Shown: positions 42,660 to 51,333 of the stretch, piece by piece
Layout: every line of letters begins with the position of its first letter
Numbering within the stretch: position 1 is the stretch's first letter
DNA from: Chakrabartia godavariana
Lineage (GTDB): Bacteria > Pseudomonadota > Alphaproteobacteria > Sphingomonadales > Sphingomonadaceae
DNA: 64,000 bases
Assembly (NCBI GenBank): GCA_005518185.1
Contig: RKSN01000002.1
Coordinates: forward strand, 496,001-560,000
Direction of reading: 5' to 3'
Program-made: the position numbers and the translations under genes
The notes under the pieces: model-generated
What the model was told of the DNA's origin: nothing
The model's database searches: none
The model's input: the letters and a program-made list of their open reading frames with translations, nothing else

Positions 42660-44441
42660 ATGTCAGCACCTGTTTTGAGTTATGAAGGCCTTGGACTGGT
42701 CCAAGGGTCCGGCTGGCTGTTCCGTGGACTGGACGTCTATGTAGGCGAACGCGACCGGCTGGCCCTGATCGGCCGCAATGGCGCGGGCAAAACGACGCTG
42801 TTCAAGCTGCTCGCCAACCGGATCGATTCGGACGAAGGCCGCCGCACCATCGTGCCCGGCACCAACGTCGTCCTGCTGGAACAGGAACCCGACCTGGGCG
42901 GCTGTCGAACGCTGCGCGACTATGCGATTTCCGGAGACAATGCCCCGCCGCTGCATGAAGCCGAAGCCATTGCCGACCAGCTGGGCATCGACCTGTCACG
43001 CGAGGCGGCCACCGCGTCCGGCGGGGAACGCCGCCGCGCCGCCATCGCAAAGGCTCTGGCACAGCAGCCCGATGTTCTCCTGCTCGACGAACCGACCAAC
43101 CATCTGGATCTCGGCGCGATCGAATGGCTCGAAAACTGGCTCAACCGCTTCACCGGCGCCTTCCTGGTCATCAGCCATGACCGCACGTTCCTGACGCGGC
43201 TGACGCGCGAAACGCTGTGGATCGATCGTGGCAAGGTGCGCCGCGCCGAAGTCGGCTTTGGCGGTTTCGAGGCCTGGCAGGACAAGGTCTTTGCCGAAGA
43301 GGCCCGGGCCGCGGAAAAGCTTGACGCGAAACTGAAGATCGAACTCCACTGGCTCGAACGTGGCGTCACGGCGCGGCGCAAGCGCAATCAGGGGCGCCTG
43401 GAAAAGCTCAATCAGATGCGCGCCACGCGCGCCGCCATGATGGGGCCGACCGGCATTGCCAAGATGTCGGTCGAAAGCGACGACGTCCGTTCCAAATCCG
43501 TCATAACTGCTGAGGGCGTGTCGAAATCCTTCGGGGACCGCACGCTCATCAAGAACTTGACCCTGCGCGTCCAGCGCGGCGACCGGATCGGCATTGTCGG
43601 GTCAAACGGCACCGGCAAGACGACGCTGCTCAAGCTGCTGACCGGCGAGATCGCGCCCGATACGGGCAGTATCACGCTCGCCAAGTCCTTGAATGGCATC
43701 GTCATTGACCAGCAACGCGCGCTGCTTTCCGGTGACAAGCGCGTGCGCGACGTGCTCGCCGATGGCGGAGACTGGGTGACCGTGCTTGGCGAGAAGAAGC
43801 ACATCAAGGGATATCTGAAGGAATTCCTGTTCGACCCCGAACTGTCAGAGGCGCGCGTCGCCACGCTCTCGGGGGGCGAACAGGCCCGGCTTCTGCTCGC
43901 GCGGGAGTTCGCCCGCCACTCCAACCTGCTCGTGCTCGACGAACCGACCAACGATCTGGACCTCGAAACGCTCGACCTGCTTCAGGAGGTGATTGCCGAT
44001 TATGACGGCACCGTCCTGATCGTCAGCCATGACCGCGACTTTCTGGACCGCACCGTGACCCTCACGCTCGGCCTCGACGGATCGGGCAAGGTCGATATCG
44101 TGGCCGGTGGCTATGCCGATTGGGAAAAGCGCCGGTCTCCGCCCAAGGTCGTGTCTGCAAAGCCGAAGACTTCCGCAGACGCCCCTGAAAAGCCCAGGCT
44201 GCAGACCAAGCTCTCCTACAAGGACCAGCGCGACTATGATCTTCTGCCCGCGCGGGTGGAGGAATTGGGCGCGGCGATTGCCGACGCGGAGACCAAATTG
44301 TCCGACCCGGACCTCTATACGCAGAACCCGGCCCGCTTTGCGGACCTCACCAAGGAAATTGAGCGGCTGCGCGCCGAGCGTGACGCGGCTGAAGAGCGCT
44401 GGCTGACGCTTGCCGAGATGGTCGAGACGCTCGGCGGTTAG
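42660..44441 (+). CDS. ABC-F family ATPase, Uup-like
   Basis: 593 residues from the ATG at 42660 (MSAPVLSYEGLGLVQG); the frame to 42597 adds 21 residues with no similarity. Two ABC cassettes: Walker A GRNGAGKT (38-45) and signature ASGGERRRAAIAKAL in the first; GSNGTGKTTLLKLL and LSGGEQARLLLAREF in the second. The ABC-F linker with RRKRNQGRLEKL lies between. No transmembrane part. The last 50 residues form a coiled coil (PARVEELGAAIADAETKL), a Uup feature. ABC-F proteins act on ribosomes or DNA rather than in transport. Confidence 0.93.
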   Translation: MSAPVLSYEGLGLVQGSGWLFRGLDVYVGERDRLALIGRNGAGKTTLFKLLANRIDSDEGRRTIVPGTNVVLLEQEPDLGGCRTLRDYAISGDNAPPLHEAEAIADQLGIDLSREAATASGGERRRAAIAKALAQQPDVLLLDEPTNHLDLGAIEWLENWLNRFTGAFLVISHDRTFLTRLTRETLWIDRGKVRRAEVGFGGFEAWQDKVFAEEARAAEKLDAKLKIELHWLERGVTARRKRNQGRLEKLNQMRATRAAMMGPTGIAKMSVESDDVRSKSVITAEGVSKSFGDRTLIKNLTLRVQRGDRIGIVGSNGTGKTTLLKLLTGEIAPDTGSITLAKSLNGIVIDQQRALLSGDKRVRDVLADGGDWVTVLGEKKHIKGYLKEFLFDPELSEARVATLSGGEQARLLLAREFARHSNLLVLDEPTNDLDLETLDLLQEVIADYDGTVLIVSHDRDFLDRTVTLTLGLDGSGKVDIVAGGYADWEKRRSPPKVVSAKPKTSADAPEKPRLQTKLSYKDQRDYDLLPARVEELGAAIADAETKLSDPDLYTQNPARFADLTKEIERLRAERDAAEERWLTLAEMVETLGG

Positions 44442-45253
44442 AGCGTCTTGCCCGCGCGCCCGGCGAGTTCCACCGCATAATGCCAGGCGACGCGGCCCGA
44501 CCGCGCCCCGCGCTGCGTCGCCCAGGTCAGCGCATCCTGCGGGTCAAAATCCAGCCCCAGATGTCGCGCATAGCCCGCAACCATGTCCAGCCAGACATCC
44601 TGCGTGCAGACATGGAAGCCAAGGCTCAGCCCGAAGCGGTCCGCAAGCGCCAGATTGTCATCCACGGCATCGCGCGGATTGATGGCGCTCGCCTGCTCGT
44701 CCAGATTGCGCGGCACGATGTGCCGGCGGTTGGCCGTGACGTACAGCCGGACATGGCCCGGCCGCGCCGAAATGCCGCCATCCAGCACCGACCGGATGTG
44801 CCGCATACGCGGATCGCCTTGCTCAAAGCCGATATCGTCGATGAAGACGAGCGTCGGCAGGTCTGAGCGGCTCAGCAGCGCAAAGAGGGCGGGCAGAGTG
44901 TCGATCTCATCGCAGGAGGCCTCAACAAGACGCAGCGTTCCGCCCGCATCCTGCACGGCCTTTGTCGTCGATTTAACAAGAGCCGACTTGCCCGTCCCCC
45001 GCGCGCCCCACAACAGGATGTCATGCGCTGCGGCCCCTGCCGCCAAACGACGGCTGTTTTCAAGCACCGCCGCCTTCTGCGCGTCCACGCCGGCCAAAAG
45101 GTCAATGGAGACGGGATTGAAGCTGGAAACGGGCCGCATCTGTCCGCCCTGCCAGACATAGGCCGGGCCATTGCCCGGCACATGGTTCATGACAGGCGGC
45201 GCGAGGCGCTCCAGCGCGTCGGCAATGCGGTTGAGGGCGTCCTTGTCCATCAT
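44438..45253 (-). CDS. AAA-type ATPase, DUF815 family
   Basis: 271 residues. Walker A in LLWGARGTGKSALVK, Walker B in LPTLVFIDDIGFE and the sensor-type region LYVTANRRHIVPRN match the DUF815 family. The N-terminal HVPGNGPAYVWQGGQMRPV is also a family block. The function of DUF815 proteins is not known. The gene start overlaps the PglD-like gene stop by four bases, so it is the last gene of the epsB-prsK-prsR-prsT-pglD run. Its stop overlaps the convergent ABC-F stop. Confidence 0.88.
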   Translation of the reverse strand: MMDKDALNRIADALERLAPPVMNHVPGNGPAYVWQGGQMRPVSSFNPVSIDLLAGVDAQKAAVLENSRRLAAGAAAHDILLWGARGTGKSALVKSTTKAVQDAGGTLRLVEASCDEIDTLPALFALLSRSDLPTLVFIDDIGFEQGDPRMRHIRSVLDGGISARPGHVRLYVTANRRHIVPRNLDEQASAINPRDAVDDNLALADRFGLSLGFHVCTQDVWLDMVAGYARHLGLDFDPQDALTWATQRGARSGRVAWHYAVELAGRAGKTL

Positions 45254-45894
45254 GCTTTTCGCGCCAAGGGACGGGCAGGGTTTCCGACCACAGTCGTCCC
45301 CGGTTCGACATCTTTCGTCACGACGGCTCCCATGCCGACGACAGCATTCTCGCCAATTCGAAGCGGACGGCCGACCTGACCCTGCCGGATAACCGCGCCA
45401 GAACCGATATAAGCACCAGAGCCGATATGTATATTGCCATTACATTTCACCCCCGGTGCAAACGTAACATAATCTCCAATACGGCAATCATGCTCAACAT
45501 AAGAATATATATTTAGATGAAATTGCCGACCGATTTTCACATTCGATGTAATATGAGTGAATGGACACAGGATAGACCCTTCTCCGATGTGAACTTCATC
45601 TCCAATAATTACATTGGGCGCTTGGACGGGCAGAAATGGGATACCTGCTTCCATACAGCGATCCGCAAGCATGCGGCGCACAGATGCACTTGCGACAGCG
45701 ATGGTGATATGTTTGTCGGCGGTCTCCAAGTCCCTGAACGCCTCAAAGGTGATTGTTGGAACGCCGTTGACGGCATCGACCGCATTGTCGTCAATGAAGA
45801 AGAACTGGTTTCCCTGTATCCCATATTGCGCACGAATTGTGGGCAGCAATCCGCGTCCAAAACCTCCACAGCCATAGATGCCAATTGTCGCCAA
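45250..45894 (-). CDS. PglD-like sugar acetyltransferase
   Basis: 214 residues. N-terminal Rossmann-like half (MATIGIYGCGGFGRGL, then FFFIDDN) binds the UDP-sugar, followed by hexapeptide repeats from about residue 95 (IIGDEVHIGEGSILCPFTHI, IGSGAYIGSGAVIRQG). The catalytic histidine is in IYSYVEHDCRIGDY, in the E-H-x-C setting of PglD. Members N- or O-acetylate amino sugars; the 4-amino group of the bacillosamine precursor is the best candidate given PglF-, PglE- and PglC-like genes about 24 kb to the left. The stretch 45430-45560 is noticeably A/T-rich, unlike the flanking genes. Confidence 0.88.
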   Translation of the reverse strand: MATIGIYGCGGFGRGLLPTIRAQYGIQGNQFFFIDDNAVDAVNGVPTITFEAFRDLETADKHITIAVASASVRRMLADRCMEAGIPFLPVQAPNVIIGDEVHIGEGSILCPFTHITSNVKIGRQFHLNIYSYVEHDCRIGDYVTFAPGVKCNGNIHIGSGAYIGSGAVIRQGQVGRPLRIGENAVVGMGAVVTKDVEPGTTVVGNPARPLARKA

Positions 45895-45948
45895 GACGGT
45901 CTCCTGTGCTTAAGCCCAACAGCCCTTATCCGCGGTGCCTTTCAGGTG

Positions 45949-47874
45949 TCAAAGGCGGGCTTGTGCTAGTTGGCGGCGGATTGTCGCATCATCTGGAGCT
46001 AGGGTATGCGCCTTCATCAATGTCTCAACAGCCTTGGAACGGCCACCAGACGCGCGCGCAACCCAACCGAGCGTCGCATTGATCGCGGCATTGCCCGGAG
46101 TGAGCGCATAGGCCGCCGACGCATACCGAGCAGCCTCCGGCACATCGTTCGCCTTCAAATGAGCCCAGGCAAGATTGTTCAGCAGGGCCGCATCCCTGTT
46201 CCCAATACGTGCGCGGACGATCTCCAACGCGGCAATGGCACTGTGCCAGCGGCCGGCCGCCATGTGGATGTCAGCCTGCATCAGGCGCGCGGGGATGCTT
46301 TGTGGGTTTTGAGACAGATAAAGGCCGATCACCCGGGCCGCGCCCGGCGCATCCCCGGCACTGATCAGCGCACGCGCGAAGCGCAGTGCGGTCGCTTCCG
46401 AAAAATCGAGGTTCGCGGCCGACTGATAGGCCGTCATCGCGGCCCGCCAGTTTCCAAGCGCGGCCTCTACGTCCCCAAGCAGGACCTGCGCGGCCGGTAC
46501 GCCAGAGTTGCGCCGGGCGATCTCTGTGGCGCGCCCAAGTGCGGCCCCCGCCTGCCCGCTGCCAATCTGCGCCGCGATCAGGGGGATTGCAGTCCGGGCG
46601 TCCAGTGGGGCTGCGGCATTGTCCTGCGCTGCCTTGGCGAGGGGCACGGTCACGAGCGCCTGCGCCGGGCGCAGCCTTGGGCTCGCCGCCCGGTCAAGGA
46701 TCGGTGCGGCAGCGATCCGGTCGCCTTTGGCCTCCAGCGCCCGGCCATAGAGGGTCAGGGTATAGCTATCGGCATCGTCGCGTGCGGCAAGGCCACGCAA
46801 CGTGTTGATGACACCGTCATGATCCTTGGCCTGCGCAAAAGCCGCCGCGAGCAGTTTCCGCGCGGTCAGGTTGGCGGGCTGCAGGTCAACGAGATCCGAC
46901 AGCCGGTCAATCGCCTGTTCGTGCGCGCCGTCGTGCAGATCGATGGCGGCGCGCAGCAGAAGCATGGCCGGTTCGGCATCCAGACGACCCGACGTGCGGG
47001 CAAGGAGCGACCGCGCCAGGTCAAACCGCCCGGCCCGCGCCGCCATGACGGCCTGAAGATACCAGGCACGCGGGTTGCGCGGGTCGAGCGACAGGGCGTG
47101 ACGCGTGAGATCGAGCATCTCGCGATTGGCGCCAGCATCGCCCAGGGTTGCCGCCAGCCCGAGCAACGCCTCGATATTGTTGCGGTCGACATCCAGCGCC
47201 TTGCGATACCAGGGCACCGCTGCCGCCAGCCCAAAGCGCTTCCGATCCAATTCAGCTGCGAGCACGAGCGCCTTCACATTGCGCGGACCAAGGCGCACGG
47301 CCTGTGCCGCCGCATTGAAAGCGACCGCCAGATTGCCCGTCCCCATGTGCAGTCGCGCGAGATCGGTCCAGACCTCCACGGTCGTCCAGCCGCGTGCCAC
47401 CGCGCTTTCCAGTGTCGCGCGTGCATCGTCCGGTCGGCCCAAGCCGAAAAGTGCGGCCGCCCGGACGCGGGCCGCATATTCGCCGTGTCGTTCCCCCGCC
47501 AGCACGGGATCTGACAGTCTCAAGGCGTCGGCATAGTTGGCCTCGTACAGCCGGACGTGCCCCAACAGATACGCCGTTTCGGCCGCAGGCGCACCAAGCG
47601 CGGTCGCGCGCTCCAGCTGTTCGGCGGCAAGATCGGGCTGTCCAAGCTCCAGCGCGACGCGGGCCTGTGCCAATCGTGCCGCAACGTTTGCAGGGTCCGC
47701 CTTGACCGCGTTCATGAACTCGACACGGGCCGCGCGGGCATCCCCCTGCGCGATCAGCATCTGCCCCCGTGCCAGCGCGTCGCGCGACGCCGCAGCATCC
47801 CCCGACTGCGCCATCCCTGCGCCGCCCAGCACACTGGCGGCCAACAGTATGCCAAGACAATGCCGCCGGAACAT
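45949..47874 (-). CDS. prsT: TPR-repeat protein, PrsT type
   Basis: 641 residues from the ATG at 47874; a longer frame to 47895 runs into prsR. Signal peptide (FRRHCLGILLAASVLGGAGMA). The rest is almost entirely tetratricopeptide-like helical repeats, for example DARAARVEFMNAVKADPANV, GQPDLAAEQLERATALG and AVPWYRKALDVDRNNIEALL. Length and position right behind prsR match the PEP-CTERM/exosortase-associated TPR protein PrsT, although it is shorter than many family members (about 900). It is periplasmic and probably a scaffold for polysaccharide or protein sorting. 54 bp precede the PglD-like gene. Confidence 0.85.
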   Translation of the reverse strand: MFRRHCLGILLAASVLGGAGMAQSGDAAASRDALARGQMLIAQGDARAARVEFMNAVKADPANVAARLAQARVALELGQPDLAAEQLERATALGAPAAETAYLLGHVRLYEANYADALRLSDPVLAGERHGEYAARVRAAALFGLGRPDDARATLESAVARGWTTVEVWTDLARLHMGTGNLAVAFNAAAQAVRLGPRNVKALVLAAELDRKRFGLAAAVPWYRKALDVDRNNIEALLGLAATLGDAGANREMLDLTRHALSLDPRNPRAWYLQAVMAARAGRFDLARSLLARTSGRLDAEPAMLLLRAAIDLHDGAHEQAIDRLSDLVDLQPANLTARKLLAAAFAQAKDHDGVINTLRGLAARDDADSYTLTLYGRALEAKGDRIAAAPILDRAASPRLRPAQALVTVPLAKAAQDNAAAPLDARTAIPLIAAQIGSGQAGAALGRATEIARRNSGVPAAQVLLGDVEAALGNWRAAMTAYQSAANLDFSEATALRFARALISAGDAPGAARVIGLYLSQNPQSIPARLMQADIHMAAGRWHSAIAALEIVRARIGNRDAALLNNLAWAHLKANDVPEAARYASAAYALTPGNAAINATLGWVARASGGRSKAVETLMKAHTLAPDDATIRRQLAQARL

Positions 47875-47878
47875 GGTC

Positions 47879-49252
47879 TCAGGCCTGCATCCCATATTGC
47901 TTCAGAAGGTCGTAGAGCGTTGGTCGGCTGATCCCGAGCAGCTTTGCGGCGTTCGAAATATTGCCTTCGGTTCGCGCAACCGCACGGCGGATGGCCACCC
48001 TGTCCGCCCGCTCACGCACGGCCTTCAGGTTGATGACGTCGGCGGTATCGTCCTCTTCGGCGGCGGCCGGCAGATCGAGGTCCGCTGCCGTCACCAGCCG
48101 CCCCTCCGCCATGATGACCGCCCGCTTCATGCGGTTCTCCAGCTCGCGCACATTGCCCGGCCATGTCCAGCGGTCGATGGCGGCCAGCGCATCTGGCGAA
48201 AGGCCCTTCACATTGGGGTTCATGGCCGCTGCATATTTGGTGACAAAATGCCGCGCGAGCAGGCCAGCATCCCCGGGGCGCTGCGCCAGCGCCGGGATGC
48301 GGACGACAATTTCGGCCAGCCGGTAATAAAGGTCTTCGCGGAAAGTCCCTTCCGCCGTCATGGCGTCGAGATTCTGGTGCGTGGCACATACGATGCGGGT
48401 ATCAACCGGGATCGTCTTTCGGCCCCCGATACGCTCGACCACGCGCTCCTGCAGAAAGCGGAGCAGCTTGACCTGCAGGGGCAGAGGAATGTCCCCCACT
48501 TCGTCGAGGAACAGGGTGCCGCCCTGCGCCATCTCGATCTTGCCTTCGGTCGTCTTGACCGCGCCCGTGAAGGCCCCCTTTTCATAACCGAACAGCTCGG
48601 CCTCCAGCAGCGTTTCCGGGATGGCCGCGCAGTTGATGGCGACGAAGGGCCCGCGCTTCCGGTTGGAGCTGTCGTGAAGCCCGCGGGCCAGCAGCTCCTT
48701 GCCGGTCCCGCTCGCCCCGAGCAGCATGACCGTCACGTCTGCCTTGGCGACCCGCTCAATCGTTGTTGCGACCTTCAGCATTTCCGGCGCGGCGGTGATC
48801 ATCCCGCCCAGAACGCTGATCGTGCCCGGCGACACGGAGGCCAGCCGCGCATTGTCCGCTTCGATCGCGTGGACATGAAAGGCGCGCTTCACGATGTGGC
48901 CGAGCTCGTCGATATCGACCGGCTTCTGGTAGAAGTCATATGCCCCGCCCGAAATCGCGCGCATCGCGCTTTCCCGCGCGCCATGGCCGGACGCCACGAT
49001 CACCTTGGTGTCGGGTTTCAGCTTCAGAATCTCCTCGAGGGTGGCGAAGCCTTCGGTGACGCCATCGGGATCCGGCGGCAGGCCGAGGTCGAGCGTGACG
49101 ACCGCCGGCTCTTCGGCCCGAAGGAGGTCGATCGCGGTCTGACGGTCACCGGCGACGAGCACTTCATAATCGTCATACGCCCATTTGAGCTGGCGCTGGA
49201 GGCCCTCATCGTCTTCGACGACCAGCAATTTGGGTTTCGCGTCCTGCGTCAT
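47879..49252 (-). CDS. prsR: Sigma-54-dependent response regulator PrsR
   Basis: 457 residues. Receiver domain with Glu13-Asp14-Asp15, phosphoacceptor Asp55 (VTLDLGLPPDPDG) and Lys110 (FYQKPVD). AAA+ domain with Walker A GASGTGKE (179-186), the sigma-54 contact loop GAFTGA (226-231) and Walker B GTLFLDEVGDIP. C-terminal Fis-type HTH with ISNAAKLLGISRPTLYDLLKQ. The family is known to activate exosortase and PEP-CTERM genes with RpoN. It overlaps prsK by four bases. Confidence 0.94.
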   Translation of the reverse strand: MTQDAKPKLLVVEDDEGLQRQLKWAYDDYEVLVAGDRQTAIDLLRAEEPAVVTLDLGLPPDPDGVTEGFATLEEILKLKPDTKVIVASGHGARESAMRAISGGAYDFYQKPVDIDELGHIVKRAFHVHAIEADNARLASVSPGTISVLGGMITAAPEMLKVATTIERVAKADVTVMLLGASGTGKELLARGLHDSSNRKRGPFVAINCAAIPETLLEAELFGYEKGAFTGAVKTTEGKIEMAQGGTLFLDEVGDIPLPLQVKLLRFLQERVVERIGGRKTIPVDTRIVCATHQNLDAMTAEGTFREDLYYRLAEIVVRIPALAQRPGDAGLLARHFVTKYAAAMNPNVKGLSPDALAAIDRWTWPGNVRELENRMKRAVIMAEGRLVTAADLDLPAAAEEDDTADVINLKAVRERADRVAIRRAVARTEGNISNAAKLLGISRPTLYDLLKQYGMQA

Positions 49253-51333
49253 GCGGCCTGTGCCTTGGTTTCAATGGAAAGGTTGATGCTGTCACGGGCG
49301 AGCGGCATCAGGATTCGGAAGGTTGTGCCCTCTCCTTCCCGGCTCTGGACCTCGATCCGGCCGCCCATGGCGGTGATAAGCGCGCGGGCTTCAAAGGCGC
49401 CGACGCCAAAGCCACCCTGTTTGGTTGAGGCGAAGGGCTTGAACAGTTCATTGTGCACGAACTGGGGGGACATGCCGCACCCCTTGTCGATGACTTCAAT
49501 CACCGCATCCTCCGGGGTTGAGCGCATGTGCACGGTCACCGGCTCGGACGGCGGGCTGGCATCAATCGCGTTCTGCACAAGATGCGCGAGCGCCTGTTCC
49601 AGCCGCACCCCGTCTGCGACGAGGTAGAGGCCCGTGTCCCCAGTGGTCACGACCGGCAGCTGGAACCGCTTGGCCGCCGCCACCCGCGCCACAAGCGGGG
49701 CCAGCGGGATTGCGCGCGGTGCCTCGGCCTGCGCCTTGTTGTGCTGCGACAGGCGCGCGAGCAGATCGTTCATGCGGGCGACGGAGGATTTGAGCGTCGC
49801 GATCATGTCGGCCTGAAATTCCGGGTTTCCGGCGTGCTTTTCGGCATTGCGCGTGACGAGGGTAAGCTGGCTCACCAGATTCTTCACGTCGTGCATGATG
49901 AAGGCAAAGCGCCGGTTGAACTCTTCAAACCGCTGTGCCGTCGCCAGCGCCTGCTGCCCATGCGCCTCGGCCAGATAGGTCGCGACCTGACGCCCGACGA
50001 CCTTCAGCAGGTCGAAATCTTCCCAGTCGAGCGTGCGCGCCACCGGCGGGCGGGACAGGATGACGAGGCCGCTCAACTTTCCGAAATGAAGAAGCGGCAC
50101 GACAGCCCAAGCCGATTGTTCGCCGATCAGCCATTCGGGAATGGCAGCACCCTCCTCATCCATCTGGTCGATCATCCGGCGCACCGCGTCGAGTTCGACA
50201 ATGCGTCCGGTTCGTTCGAAATACTCCACGGTCGAGCCCGTTGCGCCCTGCATGGGCGCTTCGAGACCCGGCCAGTTCCAACGCGCGCGCATGTCGAGCC
50301 CGCCCGCGCCGTCTGGCACCAGAAGGCAGCCCGACGGCGATTCGGTGATGTCGGCCAGAGCCTGCACGATGCGCGCCTCCAGCGGACGGGCTTCGTCATC
50401 GGGTTTGCCCAGCGTCTCCGAAAAGCGGAGCCACTCGCTGCGATAGTCATAGCGATGCTGGAAGAGATGTTTGGCGACCTTGATCTTGAACCAGGCGCGG
50501 AAATGCGGCGACGGCAGAAGGACCAGCGCGATGACCGAACAGCCGAACACAAAAGCCACCTGCACCGGCCGGGCGAAATCCCCCAGGAGCGCGCCGAGCA
50601 GCGTATTCAGCACGATCATGGCCGCGAGATAGGCCCCGATGGCACCGAGGCTCAGCGTCTGGAACGTCGCCGTGCGGGACAGATGGATGCGCAGCCCGCT
50701 CGTCACATTTGCGGACAGCGCGACGAGCGGGGCCACCATCGCAACAGCAATGCCGCGCAGACCCACGAGTTCGCCAGACCATGCCCCGGAAAGGTAGGAG
50801 ACGGTGTAGAGATTGAGGTCATAGACCCAGATCACGGCAATGGCCGTCAGCGGCAGGCGGAGCGCCATGCGCGTGTCCGACGTCCCGGCCGTGTAGAGAT
50901 TGTGGACCAAAACAAGCCCGCCAACCGAAAACAACATGCCCAGCACGAAACCCGAATAGGTCGCGATATTGGCCGCTGCCGTGCGGGCATCGGGCGCGAC
51001 CAGCGTCGCGGCGATCTGCAACAGCGCGACAAGAACCAGCGCGCCATAGAGTGCACCGACCGTCGGCATCGCAGACCCGGCCGAATCGCGCCGCCAGAAA
51101 GCGTACATCAGCGACAGCCAGCCGAGATTGCGGATGACCTCCGCGACCATCGCCCAAAGTGTTTCCGGGCCATTGGCCGCCGTGATGAGCGCCCAAGCCG
51201 CCGTCAGGGCGCAGGCCGCCGCCATCGACCGCGCCACCTGCCCGTGGCGGACCTGCGGCAGAAACCACAAGGCCAGCGCCGCGAACAGGACAGCCGCACC
51301 AGCATGTCCCCATTGCGAAACAAAGGCGATCAT
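49249..51333 (-). CDS. prsK: Membrane sensor kinase PrsK
   Basis: 694 residues. About eight N-terminal transmembrane helices (to about 275), a GAF domain (about 315-455), an H-box with His481 in FAFIMHDVKNLVSQL, and a C-terminal HATPase (LVQNAIDASP, DKGCGMS, GFGVGAFEARALI). This architecture and the HDVKN H-box define PrsK, the partner of PrsR in exosortase-type systems. The start overlaps the epsB stop (TGATG). The signal is not known. Confidence 0.94.
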   Translation of the reverse strand: MIAFVSQWGHAGAAVLFAALALWFLPQVRHGQVARSMAAACALTAAWALITAANGPETLWAMVAEVIRNLGWLSLMYAFWRRDSAGSAMPTVGALYGALVLVALLQIAATLVAPDARTAAANIATYSGFVLGMLFSVGGLVLVHNLYTAGTSDTRMALRLPLTAIAVIWVYDLNLYTVSYLSGAWSGELVGLRGIAVAMVAPLVALSANVTSGLRIHLSRTATFQTLSLGAIGAYLAAMIVLNTLLGALLGDFARPVQVAFVFGCSVIALVLLPSPHFRAWFKIKVAKHLFQHRYDYRSEWLRFSETLGKPDDEARPLEARIVQALADITESPSGCLLVPDGAGGLDMRARWNWPGLEAPMQGATGSTVEYFERTGRIVELDAVRRMIDQMDEEGAAIPEWLIGEQSAWAVVPLLHFGKLSGLVILSRPPVARTLDWEDFDLLKVVGRQVATYLAEAHGQQALATAQRFEEFNRRFAFIMHDVKNLVSQLTLVTRNAEKHAGNPEFQADMIATLKSSVARMNDLLARLSQHNKAQAEAPRAIPLAPLVARVAAAKRFQLPVVTTGDTGLYLVADGVRLEQALAHLVQNAIDASPPSEPVTVHMRSTPEDAVIEVIDKGCGMSPQFVHNELFKPFASTKQGGFGVGAFEARALITAMGGRIEVQSREGEGTTFRILMPLARDSINLSIETKAQAA

